This document shows positions 1-12,127 of a stretch of 64,000 nucleotides of DNA, in pieces; positions within the stretch are counted from its first letter, which is position 1, and the number at the start of each line of letters is the position of its first letter. The notes beneath the pieces are model-generated. The model searched no databases. It saw nothing but the letters and a program-made list of their open reading frames with translations, and was not told where the DNA came from. A program made the position numbers and the translations under genes. Source of the DNA: Sanderia malayensis (Eukaryota > Cnidaria > Scyphozoa > Semaeostomeae > Pelagiidae); NCBI GenBank assembly GCA_013076295.1, contig RQOL01000664.1, positions 17,334-81,333 of the forward strand. The letters are read 5' to 3'.

Positions 1-3000
1 TTGTACGTCATGCCAGAGCTGGACCACCAGTTATCACAATTCACGGAAAGGCATATCACATGACTGGTAAATGACCAATTCATTTCACATAGCTAATTAT
101 TCACTTATGATTTCTGCTCTCAAATTCATATTTTCATGCATATGTTATGTATTTAAGTATATTTCGTTACCAATCGCAGGTGTAACAGAAACAGACAGAT
201 CCAGAAAGTATGCAGAACTACATCATGGATACACAACAAGCGTTGCAGGAACGGCAAAATACTGCAACAGAACAACGTCTTGATTTGGACATCGTTGCAC
301 TTCTCCAGAATGAATTAATGGCAGTCAATCGATTTGCACAACATTATCGAAGCATGGGTGAAATATTGGAGGAACAGCGGCAGCAAGCTATTGCAAACAA
401 TCAGCCTGTTCCGACATTCAAAATGATCATAACAGGTCGCCCACAACAAGATCGCAGATACGATAATCCAACTGCCAGAGAAATTGCAGCATATATACTG
501 TACAAAATGGAGGTGCACCAAATCCTGACGACAGAGAACTGCAAGTTCAAACAAGACGTGGAGATCTCATGAAGATTTACGCAACCAGTCCAAGTGCCGA
601 TCCTCTCACGTATCCATTGATTCTTTCACGGTGACAGAGGATACAGTTTGGACCTTCAACGATTGCCTACTGCAAATGTAAGAGATCGACAACACATCAA
701 TCGTGATCGCCGTACCAGACTGACCCTCACCGAATACTATTTATACAGAATCCAGGTCAGGGATGCATTCTCAGCCATCCACATTGCATCACTTCTATTT
801 CAACAGTATCTGGTAGATGCATATACGAAGATAGAAGGCAATAAACTGCACTGGATTATGAACAATCAACGTCAGCTTCGTGTTGACACTTATCGAGGCC
901 TGATGGATCATCTCCACAGAAGAGCTGAAATCGAAAACCAGATGGCCAGGGCTAACAATCCGAATCAGCCCATCCATATCGATGTTGGCCGTGTTATCAT
1001 TCTACCTCATCCTTTCCAGGCAGCCAAAGAAACATGTATCAACATTTTCAAGATGCAATGACAATCGTAAGGAAGTATGGCAAGCCAGACATCTTCCTCA
1101 CAATGACTGCCAATCCTAAATGGAAGGAGATAGAAGAAAACATTCTACCACACAGACGGCCAATGATCGACCGGACATTGTCACACGAGTATTTCAACTC
1201 AAACTCAAAGAACTACTTGAAGACATTCTGCACAAGCACATTCTTGGACATGTCACAGCACATGTATATGTCATAGAATTTCAAAGAGAGGACTACCACA
1301 CGCACACATGATCCTGTTTCTTTCGCAAGCTGATAAACCACGAACACCACAACAGGTAATATTTGCAAACACTAATAATTCTTTCTCTTATTTGACATTT
1401 ATACGCAATCCAAGTACAACTATTCTGTACGTTATTTCTATTATAAAATTGTTGATTATCATATTCATTATCAGGTGGATCAACTGATATCAGCAGAGAT
1501 TCCAGACCCACAGGATGCAAAATATCACAAGTTGGTCCTAAAACACATGACACATGGACCCTGTGGAATTTTAAATCCTCGATGCGTGTGCATGGAAAAA
1601 CAAATGCAAAAAGCATTTCCAAAAGAACAAGTTGCTGACACTCAAATCAATGTCAACGGCTATCCTCTCTATAGACGACGCTGTCTTCATCCAGTCAATG
1701 TGAATAATCGCATTTTGGATGATACTGGGTAGTGCCACACAACAGACACCTACTAATCAAATATCAGTGTCATATCAACGTGGAAATATGCAGTACAGTA
1801 AAAAGTGTCAAGTACATTTTCAAATATATCCACAAAGGACATGATATGGCACATGTTGAAATTCTTGAAGAAAATCAACAGCAAGTACCTCAAGACATTG
1901 AACACGACGAGGTGCGCCAATACATCAACGCAAGATATATTGGACCACATGAAGCTGTCTATCGGCTTATGCAGTTCCCCATGCACGACAAAAGCCACAT
2001 AGTTAAACGGCTTTCTGTTCATCTACCATTTGAGCAACAAGTCATCTTTCATGACAATGATAACGAACAAAGGCTCAACAACATTGGTGATAGAACAACA
2101 CTTACAGCATGGTTTGAACTCAACCAGCAAGATCCAGCTGCACGTCAGTACCTCTATCATGAGATACCAGAGCACTATGTCTTCCAGGAGCGTTCAAAAA
2201 CATGGACAGCCAGACAACGAAGAACAATGCCAATCATTGGTAGAGTAACTCAAGTGCAGCCTAGACCTTGCGAGCAAAAATTCGCCTCAGACTTTTGCTC
2301 TTGCATAAACGAGGAGCTACGTCATTTGAACACTTCGAACGGTAGAAGGTAATCTATGTGACTCCTTCAAAGATGCAGCATTAGCTTAGGGCTTTTAGAA
2401 GATGATGCCGAAATCACACGCGTTTACACGACGCAGTCATCTTTATGCCACACAACTCAGACAGTTGTTTGCACATTGCTACTCTTTCAAACGCCTTCAG
2501 ACATAGAACACTCTTCGACACCTTCAAGAAGCAATGAGTGAAGACTTTGTCAGACGTGATCAACTCAACAATCCAGACATAACCTTCCAAGACAGACACA
2601 TGTATCAATGTCTACATGATATTGACAACAATTTGAAGGTTCATGGTTTGTCCATCACGAATACGATCACCTTCCTCAGCTACCGGCCGACTTTGTCATT
2701 CCAGAACAAGGTGATTTACAACTTACATGATGATATTCACTGTAATAATTAGCCAATATATATTCTATTTCTACCAAATTAACTATTGTTTATGTTTTCA
2801 GAGGAAGATCACATGGATGTTGAAAACGAAAGAGAGCAAGGAGAACAAATGCGCGCTGCATTGAATCCAGAACAACAAGTGTATACACAGCCATTATTCA
2901 AGCAATTGAGGCAATCAGAGAGAACTGTCACTTTCTCGACGGACCAGCTGGCACAGGGAAAACATTTCTCTACAACACGTTGGTTCGTAATCTTCATGCA

Positions 3001-4348
3001 TCTGGACACAAAGTTCAGTGTATGGCTTGGTCAGGAATTGCAGCAACACTGCTTATCAATGGCAGAACATCGCATTCGCAATTCCAAATTCCAATACCAT
3101 TGAAGCTGGAATCAACATGCAATGTCAAGAGACAGAGCCGAAGAGCACAAGTGTTGCGTGAAACAACCCTGTTCATATGGGATGAAGCTTCAATGATACC
3201 AGCATTGGCATTACAAGCAGTTGACAGACTGCTTCGGGATATCACAAGAGTTGAAAAGCCATTTGGTGGCAAATTCATGTTGCTTGGTGGCGATTTCAGA
3301 CAAGTTCTACCTGTTGTCCCCAAAGCAGGAAGAGAGAAAATCGTATCAGAGAGTCTTAAATCATATCAAATCAGTGATTTGTGGGCACAGTTTCAACAAC
3401 ATCGCCTACACAAACATGAGAGCTGTTCAAGATGAATCTTACAGAGAATTCTCAGAATGGCTCCTAAGACTCGGCAACAAACAAGAACCACATGATGCAC
3501 TTGACAATATCACTTTGCCACATCAAATATGCACATCTTCGCAAGAGGAAATGCTCAACTTCATATATCCCCAGCCTAATACACCACAGTCCCACCTCAT
3601 GCTGGATCCGGTAACCATGTCAGAACGTTGTTGTCTTACCCCAAAGAATGACTTCTCACATCAAATCAATGACATCATTCTGGAAAGACTACAACTCCTG
3701 ACAGAAAACATACAGCACAGACAGTGTGATAACAGAGGATCCAGATGAGGAGGCGGCATATCCAATTGAGTTTCTCAACAATCTAACTCCTAACGGAATG
3801 CCATTACATCGACTTAGACTCAAGGTATAATTTACTATATGTACTAATTATACATTAATTCTACACTTATTTTAAATATTAATAATGGTCCTCCGATGAT
3901 ACACATCGTAACCTCAACTTCCTTATTTAAGGTTGGTGCAACAATCATTCTTCTGAGGAATCTAAATCCGAAGAAAGGTCTTTGTAACGGCACAAGACTC
4001 ATTGTACGCCATCTCCGACGTAACGTGATCACAGCAGAGATCATCACGAAGGAACACAGGCCAGCAGGTCATGATTCCCAGAATAACATTGTCAACACAG
4101 GACAGTGAGATGCCGTTCAACATCAAGCGACGGAATTTCCAGTCAGACTAGCATACTGCCTTACTATCAACAAGGCACAGGGACAATCTCTGAGGTATGT
4201 TGGTTTGTATTTACCTGAGCCCGTGTTCACACATGGTCAGTTATATGTGGCCATGTCAAGAGCAACATCATTTGACGGGCTCAAAGTATTCCTCCCAGAG
4301 GAAACACACAGGAAGACAAAAAACATTGTCTTCCAAGAAGTCCTGTAA
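1..4348 (+). pseudogene. Helitron Rep-helicase gene, H1 copy (frameshifted)
   Basis: Encodes the HUH replication initiator fused to a PIF1-family 5'-3' helicase that nicks, transfers and unwinds the Helitron strand. Exons inferred from GT/AG sites conserved with H2 and H4: ..66, 180-1,355, 1,475-2,710, 2,802-3,824 and 3,932-4,348 (stop TAA 4,346-4,348). The HUH motif PHAHM lies near 1,300, the two-tyrosine motif KYIFKYIHK near 1,815-1,840, and Walker A GPAGTGKT at 2,941-2,964. Compared with H2 and H4, the frame is broken by small indels near 490, 622, 1,010, 1,151 and 1,287 and several more between 2,280 and 2,520 and after 2,870. It is therefore probably dead, unless the indels are assembly errors. 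Confidence 0.85.
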
Positions 4349-6390
4349 AGGTCTTCACAAACTTTTGAGCATAAATTGCGTTGCTCACAGAGGGTGTCAG
4401 TCTACCAAAATGCACATACACAAAATACGGGGCTCAGATTGTGGTTCTAGCGGATCGGCATTGCACTACAGTGTGATGTTCCTGTTGTGCTATCAGCACA
4501 ACACTCAGAAAGCAAAGCCGTAAAAAGCTTTGAACATTGCTGGTTTGCCACGCCACTCCAGTCAATAAGATCCGCCAAGAACGATCCGGACACTTTCACA
4601 ACACTCCAGTGTCCGGGGGTGTTCGCCAACAGCAACAACACGATCTGGGTCCTCGGTAGCACCCGTATCAGAAGAGATATGCTTTGCCATGCTCTCCGAT
4701 ATTGCCTATGGGAGTATGGCTTTCCTTTTCTCTGTGAAAACTGCAATCTCTCCATTAACCATAACTGTTTTAACAATAATTAGCATTGGATTACCCTCCT
4801 CTCAACCAATTAACTCATTTACTTATTCATTATAACAATATAGATGACCGATATTATTTAGTATTCCAAATTTAAATTGCAGTTTTCATGAACAAGGAAA
4901 CCTCGAACAAAGGTTACCCTTGAAGTTGGTGTTCGAGCTTTAAACTAATGTAACCGGCAATCTTCTTTTTTACTACTACCAAACTTAATGGTGAAAACGC
5001 ATTAATATGTGTCACGCGAGTATGAATTCCTATTGAACAATGCTGTCGACATTGCTGAACACTCCACATGATGAAGAAATCAATACTATTTACAGACGGG
5101 ACAAATTCAAATTATCTCTCATTCATATTCAATTCACATTCGATTATAAAACATGAACATTAAATGGACATCAGAAGTATGTGTACATATTTATTCATGC
5201 ATGTTAAAGCTCATGTTTACCTTTATGAAATTGTATGCCAAAAGTTTTTTATAGTTGTGTGTAGCACATAGTTTAAGCTAGCATGAATGATACTTACTTT
5301 TTACCGTTTATGTACTAATACATTATATGCAAAAACAATGCAGGATTAATCTACTCTCTCTAATTTACTGAGCTTCGTCAATGTGCGTTCTTAATGAGAT
5401 GCATTTCTGCTCTTCTTCTTCGCCAATAATAGCCCTTTATCCGCCATTGAAACGAGGTCGTTGAAAAACTTTGGCCTCTTTTCCATCAATGCTCAACGCT
5501 AACTTTTGAAATATGAATTTGAAACAGCTTGGCTTTGCATCACAAAAAGATCATCAAACAGGACAACTTATAATGGGAAACTATTTCAAATTTACAGGGG
5601 ACATTTTCAATGTATGTTACAGGTAATACACTTATACTTGATTTTTAACTTATTCCCAATTCAATTTCATCAAATTGTTAAACCATCTTAATTTTGGTTA
5701 GGCCATGAAAACTTTACTGATTGCAACGAAATCGAAAATTTTGATTACTTATTTAATACCTTTATGTTTATTTGCTTCCAAAATAGATGTTTGATGCCCT
5801 GACTACATGTGCCCAGTGTTAGCTTGGATTTAAAATAATTCTTGAAGTATTTACCAATTTATTGATTCCTTTTGTTCATTGCCTCCATGTATGTGTCACA
5901 AGAAAATATATTGACATCATCTATTGTTATTTTCAATACTGATGATGATAAAGCATTTAGACCAGTGGAAATGATTTTCACTCAGTTTGCATTTCAAACA
6001 TTTTTTTCATCTAATCCAAGGGCTATTGATGAATATGGCTGCAAACTATCATGTTGTCCTATTACTATAACTATATTCGTCATTTCATTGATTATTAATT
6101 CTTCCTTTTTCCTATATGATTCTTAGTGAAACAAATACTGAAGTGATTAACCGAAGCTGTCAATGTCACTAATACTTGCTATTCACACCATGCAAATGTC
6201 AAATGACTGAAACAAACATTACTACACTATGCATGAAAAGTCAATGGAATCCTTGAAAAACTCATGAAAGGAGAATTCTGTTTATGTAAGTTTCTATCAC
6301 ATTGTAATTTAATTAGCTTTTGTGTCATGTTATTGCCTCATAGACTGATCTGGGACACAATAACAATGTATTACTTTTATCCTTGGACAA
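4349..6390 (+). other. Conserved Helitron 3' noncoding region (H1)
   Basis: About 2 kb between the Rep-helicase stop and the minisatellite. It is repeated almost base for base at 19,074-21,131 (H2) and, more diverged and inverted, at about 37,600-39,840 (H5). Reading frames exist near 4,487-4,783, but the corresponding H5 frame has several amino-acid-changing substitutions and deletions, so I do not call a gene. No RNA gene recognised. Confidence 0.6.
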
Positions 6391-6905
6391 CATTGTACGT
6401 GGGGTTGAAAGGGCATGAGCGATGCGAATGCAGCGCACGAAGTGCGCCCTACAGTCAATGTTTCTTGATATAGATAGATAGGCGAGCGCAGCGAGCTAAC
6501 CCATTGTACGTGGGGTTGAAAGAGGCATGAGCGAGCGAATGCAGCGCACGAAGTGCGCCCTCAGTCAATGTTTCTTGATAATAGATAGACAGGCGAGCGC
6601 AGCGAGCTAACCCATTGTACGTGGGGTTGAAAGGGCATGAGCGAAGCGAATACAGCGCACGAAGTGGCCCTATCAGTCAATGTTTCTTGATAATAGATAC
6701 AGAGACGAGCGTAGCGAGCCAACCCATTGTAAGTGGGGTTGAAAGAGGCATGAGCGTAAGTGAATGCAGCGCACAAAGTGCGCCCTATCAGTCAATGCTT
6801 CTTTATAATACATAGACAGGCGAGCGCAGCGAGCCAACCCATTGTAAGTGGGGTTGAAAGAAGCATGAGCGTTAGCGAATGCAGCGCACTAAGTGCGCCA
6901 ACCAG
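6391..6905 (+). repeat. Helitron minisatellite, ~114-bp unit, about 4.5 copies
   Basis: Tandem units starting near ATTGTACGTGGGGTTGAAAG, each with a GCGCAC-GAA-GTGCGC inverted repeat and a GGCGAGCGCAGCGAGC segment. The same unit forms arrays in H2, H5 and N3. The unit is close to 3 x 38 bases, which keeps a meaningless minus-strand frame open across units. Confidence 0.9.
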
Positions 6906-6960
6906 ATTAAGCTTTTTTACTTGATGGGCTGTGGTGAGGGAGCGAACGCGAGCGAAGACA

Positions 6961-7064
6961 CCTGTATGTATGTATGTATGTATGTATGAATATATGTAGG
7001 TATGTATGTATGTATATAGGTATGTATGTATGTATGTATGTATGTATGTATGTATGTATGTATG
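6961..7064. repeat. TATG microsatellite
   Basis: About 100 bases of TATG tetranucleotide with a few substitutions (TAGG, AATA). It lies between two partial copies of the Helitron 3' terminal segment, so the H1 end has been elaborated by repeat expansion. Confidence 0.95.
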
Positions 7065-7168
7065 GGCATGAGCGCGAGCGAATGCAGCGCGCGAAGCGCG
7101 CCAACCAGATTAAGCTTTTTTTACTTGACAGGCAGGGGCGATCGAGCGAAGCGAGTGATGACCCCTAG

Positions 7169-8006
7169 TCTAATATATATATTCTGCGGAGTCACGTGAC
7201 GGGCCGGGATTTCCCAAACTGTGTGATCACAAAGGCTTTTTTCAGCCACGCTCATTCGCCTTCGAACTTACATCAAAATGTTCCCCTTCTCGAGTAGACC
7301 AAGGTTACGGTTTTTGTTTTTCGATTTCTCCCTTATTTTCGAAATAATTTCCACGTGTTTTCAATTCCCGTGCTTTTAATTGTTATTTCATTGTTATTTG
7401 ATTAAACCCTGGTACCCGTTGATGGTGATTTATTTGACGTCACAATAGAACCGTCGAAAATTCTGCCACATTTTATTTCAACTACCCGTTTCTCTTCTGG
7501 TTTTACTCTTCGTGTACGAGCTGATTATTTTTTGTTGTAAAGACCTGATAATTGTGTCAAAGACCTCGGCGGGGGAAGTACATTTGAACAGGTGGTAGCT
7601 TTTTTTTGTTTTTTCCATGAAATAGTTGTAGATTTTGGAGTAGGCGACCACCATTGTTGCTTCGAGAAGCTTGCGAGGCGACCTTCACAATTCGATGCAA
7701 ACAATGTCAAAGTTTTGGGCCCTATTTTGGCAACTATGTATTCAGAAAACGTTAATAATGTTTAACACTTAAGGTTTGGTGTATTTAACGTTTAGTATAC
7801 TTATATCTACCAACACTAAATTGGTGTAATGATTTTTTCTTCACTTAAATAAGGGTGTCATGAAACTGGGGGGGGTTTATAAGACGCATGTTTTAGTTTT
7901 CCACATTAAGTTAGTACGTCACTCTACGATGACACGGGGGTTTTGATCTCCACCCAAAGTGGAACACGCCCTCAGGGAAGCGAGCGTAGCGAGCGCCTCC
8001 GGCTAG
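7169..8006 (+). mobile_element. Non-autonomous Helitron N1 (838 bp)
   Basis: Begins TCTAATATATATATTCTGCG directly after the CTAG of H1 and ends in GGCTAG at 8,001-8,006, directly before the TC of H2. The 5' end shares its first ~30 bases with the large Helitrons (CACGTGA block), but the interior differs and contains no gene. N2 (22,388-23,211) is a close copy in the same position relative to H2. It presumably depends on Rep-helicase supplied in trans. Confidence 0.8.
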
Positions 8007-8805
8007 TCTAATATATATTTTCTGTGATGTCACGTGACGACGCACTTTCCTTGCCAAAAACAATAGATTCGACCAGAAACAATAGGTCGAACGCCCAAAA
8101 ACAATGGGCCGAAACGGCGAACCGTGTAATCACAGGCTTTTTTGTATGTGGATATATGGCAATGAAATTCACACTGAATGCTTAGTTTCATAATTTAACC
8201 AGGGTAATGGATTTTTTTTTCCGATTTTCTCCCAAATTATTGAATTATTCCATTAATTATTCTGTTAATTGTGCTATCACGAAAAAACTACGGTTTACGC
8301 TGGCGAAACTTCCAAATTCGTGTCCCGAACTCCATTTTCGAACAGAGTATTCGCTCTTCACGTGACCCGTTTCGCCTTTTGCTGTAACTTGATTGGCTCC
8401 TTTCGCGTGACCCACGTGGGTTGTCGATCAATCTTCGCTTCTCGCCCTCGGTTGCGGGCGACGCATGCAAATTTTCGGTCGTTTTTCGTTATTCGCCCTC
8501 AGTTGCAGCAGGTACACTTTTGTTTTGCACACAAAGGGCGCCTTTCAAAGTGTTTTACGAGCACAATTTTCTTTGTAAAGAGCTGCTAATTGTTTCAAAG
8601 ACCCTAGAGAGTTGCAGGAAACAATTGGGAACACAGGTGATAGCTTTGTTTAGTATTTTGAGTTGAAATAGTTGTAGTTTTTGTAGTAGGCGTTGCTTCG
8701 GCATGCTTGCAACGCTTAGGCCCAATGAAAACAAAGTCAAAGTTATGAATTTTTCAGGCGCTATTTGCACGATTTTCCCCATTTAAACTTTCCACAAGTG
8801 TTTGT
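8007..8805 (+). promoter_or_regulatory. Helitron 5' terminal block
   Basis: About 800 bases repeated at 52,670-53,395 (H4) and 58,530-59,265 (N3). It starts with an AT-rich TCTAATATATAT end followed by TCACGTGA. The middle carries phrases such as CCAAAAACAATAGATTCG and AAACAATAGGTCGAACGCC. It has no conserved reading frame. Conservation at the 5' end of autonomous and non-autonomous copies suggests transposition signals and possibly promoter function (inferred). Confidence 0.6.
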
Positions 8806-9118
8806 ATGTTTGTATAGTAGGTAAGTAGTATAGTATGTATAGTATGTTTTTATAGTAGGTATAGTAGGTATAGTATGTTTATGTAGGTATAGTATGTATA
8901 GTATGTGTATAGTAGGTATAGTATGTTGTTATAGAGGTATAGTATGTATAGTATGTTTTTATAGTAGGTATAGTATGTATATAGTAGGTATAGTATGTTT
9001 TTATAGGTATGTATAGTTATAGTATGTATAGTAGGTATAGTATGTATAGTATGTTTTATAGTAGGTATAGTAGGGTATAGTATGTTGGTATAGTATGTAT
9101 GTATGTTATGTATGTATG
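8806..9118. repeat. TATAGTAGG/TATAGTATG microsatellite
   Basis: About 300 bases of imperfect 9-base repeats (TATAGTATG, TATAGTAGG with interspersed TTTTTATAG). A shorter homologous array sits at 53,400-53,545 in H4, so the repeat was present in their common ancestor. Reading frames through it encode only low-complexity Tyr/Ile/Thr runs. Confidence 0.9.
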
Positions 9119-9221
9119 GGCATGAGCGGGAGCGAATGCAGCGCGCGAAGTGCGCCAACCAGATTAAACTTTGTTTACTTCACGGGCTCCGGGGAGGGAG
9201 TGAAGCGACCGAACCCGGCTC

Positions 9222-9288
9222 ATGTATGTATGTATGTATGTATGTATGTATCTTTGTATGTATCTTTGTATGTATGTATGTATGTATG
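9222..9288. repeat. TATG microsatellite
   Basis: TATG repeats interrupted twice by TATCTTTG. The array is preceded by a variant of the Helitron 3' terminal segment (9,118-9,221) whose end is not CTRR, probably a fossil terminus. Confidence 0.9.
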
Positions 9289-9291
9289 GGC

Positions 9292-9690
9292 ATGAGCGTC
9301 AGCGAATGCAGCGCACGAAGTGCGCCCTATCAGTCAATGTTTCTTGGTAATAGATAGACAGGCGAGCGCAGCGAGCTAACTGATTGTACGTGGGGTTGAA
9401 AGAGGCATGAGCGAAGCGAATGCAGCGCAGAAGTGCGCCCTATCAGCAATGTTTCTTGATAATAGATAGACAGGCGGCGCAGCGAGCTACCATTGTAGTT
9501 GGGTGAAGAGGCATGAGAAGCGAATGAGGCACAAAGTGCGCCCTATCAGTCAATGTTTCTTGATAATAGATAGACAGGCGAGCGCAGCGAGCTAACCATT
9601 GTAGTGGGTTGAATGAGGCATGAGCGAAGCGAATGCAGCGCACGAAGTGCGCCCTATCAGTCAATGTTTCTTGATAATATACAACATATA
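9292..9690 (+). repeat. Helitron minisatellite, about 3.5 copies
   Basis: Same ~114-bp unit as the 3' arrays but placed in the 5' third of H2. The middle units are eroded by small deletions (9,470-9,610). It runs out at TTTCTTGATAATA into unique AT-rich DNA. Confidence 0.85.
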
Positions 9691-10640
9691 TATATTAGAT
9701 AGTGTGATACAAGATAGTATTGCATGATTGTATATATATAGTATCATACAGTATAGTATTGCATGGTCATGTATAGTATTTTTGAGTATGAGTAGCATTG
9801 TATTTATAATTTTATTTTTATGTTGCATTGATAGTATGTTCAAGCAGTTTTTTAAGTCTTTGTAGGCAATCATATGTTCTCCAATTTGTTATATATTTAT
9901 ATTTAGTATAGAAATATTGTTAATATATTTTTATATACTTTGTAGTACCCTTCATTGATAAATACACAGAGAATGAAGAAGATGCATGATTGATGATAGA
10001 ATATTAAGAACACACAACAAAGGTTGAAAGGAGATGACGTCAACTTATAAATTTTATAGTTGCAACAAAAACTGTATATCTTACAACATAAATGTACTAT
10101 TTACCTGAATATAATTTACCAGTGAAGCGTGCAACATTACATATGCTTCTCTTGAAAAGTCTTCATTTTTGTAGTCATTTCTCATAACTAAATTTCACAC
10201 TATCAGGCCACTACCAGGATATTTCCACCACACATATTAACAATATTTACGCATTCTGTGACATTTCCAGGAGGCCTCGATATCAGTTATCTATATTTTA
10301 TTATACGAGGCCATCTTCAATCTGTTGCCATGGTGTTCATATTCAAAATTATCTTCACAACGCAACGCGCCAAAAATATTTTCCGTTCGTGTTCATCACT
10401 GTCAAAAGTAGAGCCACAAGTCAACAGGTAAATTGTTTTTAACTCATTACTAATAATTTATACTTTTACATATAATAAAGACATTTACAAATAATGCCCA
10501 AATTTATTACTTTTTATTATTTCTCATGCCCATACATGCACAACTAGTATTTCCATGTATTTAATCACTGATGATATTCCTTTTCCAGTCTTCGTTTAGT
10601 TTTCGTTGTTGAACCTTCCTATATGAAGAAAAAAAGATTT
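9691..10640 (+). other. Upstream region of the small H2 gene with candidate leader exons
   Basis: AT-rich DNA with two plausible exons. One ends at about 10,427 (CAAGTCAACAG then GTAAATTG) and is preceded by a segment that resembles 54,238-54,329 in H4 (GGCCATCTT...GTTGC.ATGGT). The other runs from about 10,589 to 10,641, after a CTTTTCCAG acceptor and before CG-GTATGT. No long frame crosses them, so they would be 5' untranslated or short-coding exons of the gene at 11,586 (inference). Confidence 0.35.
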
Positions 10641-11480
10641 CGGTATGTACTTTCAGTTCAATGCTATTTGGATAATGAATTTTCCTTTACTATTATGATC
10701 ACCAACAGATGTGTAACTTACTACTTACCATTTCAATCACAATTATCTTATTCTTTTTCCAGTATTTGCAGTTTGGCAGTTGCCCTGCCATTGATTTTTA
10801 TTTTGTTTAGCATATTTTCGGTATGTACTTTCAGTTCAATATTACTTGCATAACGAGGTTCTCCATTACTATTGTCTTCACCAAGCATATGTACAACTTA
10901 CTATTAGCATTTAAATCACAATTATCTTCTTCTTTTCAGTATTTGCAGTTTGGCAGTTGCCCTTTCATTTTTATTTCGTTCAGATTTTCGGTATGTACTT
11001 CAGTTCAATGTTAATTAGATAATGAGATTTTCCTTTACTATTATGATCACCAACCATATGTATTAATTACTACTTACCATTTAAATCACAATTATCTTTT
11101 TCCAGTATTTGCAGTTTGGCAGTTGCCCTTTATTTTTAATTTTCTTCAGATTTTCGGTATGTGCTTTCATTTCCATGTTAATAAGATAATGAGATTCTCC
11201 ATTACTATTATCTTCACCAAGCATAGGTATAACTTACTACTTACCATTTCAACCACAATTATCTTATTCTTTTTCCACCATTTCCAGTTTGGCCTTTGAT
11301 TTCTACTTTGTTCATATTTTGGTATGTACTTTTCTTTCAATGTCATTTACATAATGAGATTCTCCATTAATATTATGTTCACAAAGCATATGTATAACTT
11401 ACTGCTTATGATTTGAATCACTATTATCTTATTGCTTTTCCAGTATTTGCAGTTTGGTAACTATCCTTTGATTTTGTATG
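10641..11480 (+). repeat. Tandem array of ~170-bp intron-exon-like units
   Basis: About five units beginning CGGTATGTACTTTCAGTTCA at 10,641, 10,819, 10,989, 11,155 and about 11,320. Each unit has a good 5' splice site (GGTATGT), an AT-rich middle, a polypyrimidine tract plus AG, and then TATTTGCAGTTTGG as a potential exon of about 50-60 bases ending at the next GGTATGT. The array lies directly upstream of the small gene at 11,586. It is a tandem duplication; whether the units are spliced cannot be told from sequence. Confidence 0.7.
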
Positions 11481-11585
11481 ATATTATATTATTTTGCAAC
11501 AGTACTGCTTCATGTAAATATATTCTTTTTTCACATATCAATGATTAAAGAAAAACTACTTTTATTTGTTTGCTTTAAGTTCGCT

Positions 11586-12119
11586 ATGGCTACAAGTGCT
11601 AAAAGAAAGCCTGAGCCAGAAAAAAAAATAGTTGTATGGCTTGGTGATAAATTCAAAGTAATTATAGCTAATATATTAATTCATATTTCATCAGTTTTTA
11701 AGCACTTCATTATAATTAATTCAATTCTGTCATTCTTGCTTTTGTATCCTAGGAAATAACATACAGAGACATTTTAGTCTCAAGAGGGAATGTGCTGCCC
11801 AATTCGAAGAATTGGGCAGGAACAAAAAGTTCTCCTTGAACGACAAGGAGGGGAGGAGACTCCCCACAAAAGACATAATGTAAGTATACCTTCTGTATTT
11901 GAAGCTCAGTTGTTCTATTGATATCTTCCAGATATTGTATAATATCCTTCCACCAAAAAACAACCTGTAACATAATTGTGTATTCACAGATCACAGAAGG
12001 AGGCCTTTATTAAAATTGGCAGAGGCCAAAGAAAGGCAAAACAAGAGAAAAAGGGTGGGAAGGCCACCCAAGAATTTTCTAGAACTTTGATGGTGGCCAT
12101 GCCCACCCAAAGGCTATAA
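11586..12119 (+). pseudogene. Small basic protein gene carried by Helitron H2 (frameshifted copy)
   Basis: Three exons, 11,586-11,657, 11,753-11,879 and 11,990-12,119, with consensus splice sites, in the same order and phases as the intact gene at 54,730-55,303 in H4. Shared positions include EITY..I in exon 2, then CA.QF.EL and GRR.PT, and QKEAFIKIG.GQ.K in exon 3. Exon 2 lacks one base relative to H4 near 11,765-11,785, which shifts the frame, so this copy probably makes no full protein. The C-terminus is also shorter than in H4 (stop TAA 12,117-12,119). Family unknown. The alternating strand/helix pattern of exons 1-2 could fit a ubiquitin-like or PB1-like fold, but that is speculation. 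Confidence 0.6.
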
Positions 12120-12127
12120 AAATTATG

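Larger units (their letters stand above)
1..7168 (+). mobile_element. Autonomous Helitron H1 (5' end outside window)
   Basis: Rolling-circle transposon copy entered in the middle of its Rep-helicase gene. It consists of that gene (to 4,348), about 2 kb of 3' noncoding DNA, a ~114-bp minisatellite, a TATG microsatellite and a terminal segment ending CTAG at 7,165-7,168. The same terminal segment closes H2 (22,387), N3 (59,866) and, on the minus strand, H5 (37,319). CTRR 3' ends are the Helitron hallmark. The next base starts N1 (TC). H1 and H2 resemble each other closely along their whole shared length, so they are recent relatives. Confidence 0.9.

Noticed and set aside
6907..7168. Frames reading Tyr-Val-Cys-Met or His-Thr-Tyr-Ile repeats
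   Set aside because: Translations of TATG microsatellites; also at 8,850-9,357, 52,419-52,646 and 53,380-53,753.
9118..9221. Possible internal Helitron 3' end that would split H2 into two elements
   Set aside because: It resembles the terminal segment but does not end in CTRR, and the same arrangement occurs in H4, so I treat it as an ancestral fossil within the large element. Not fully excluded.
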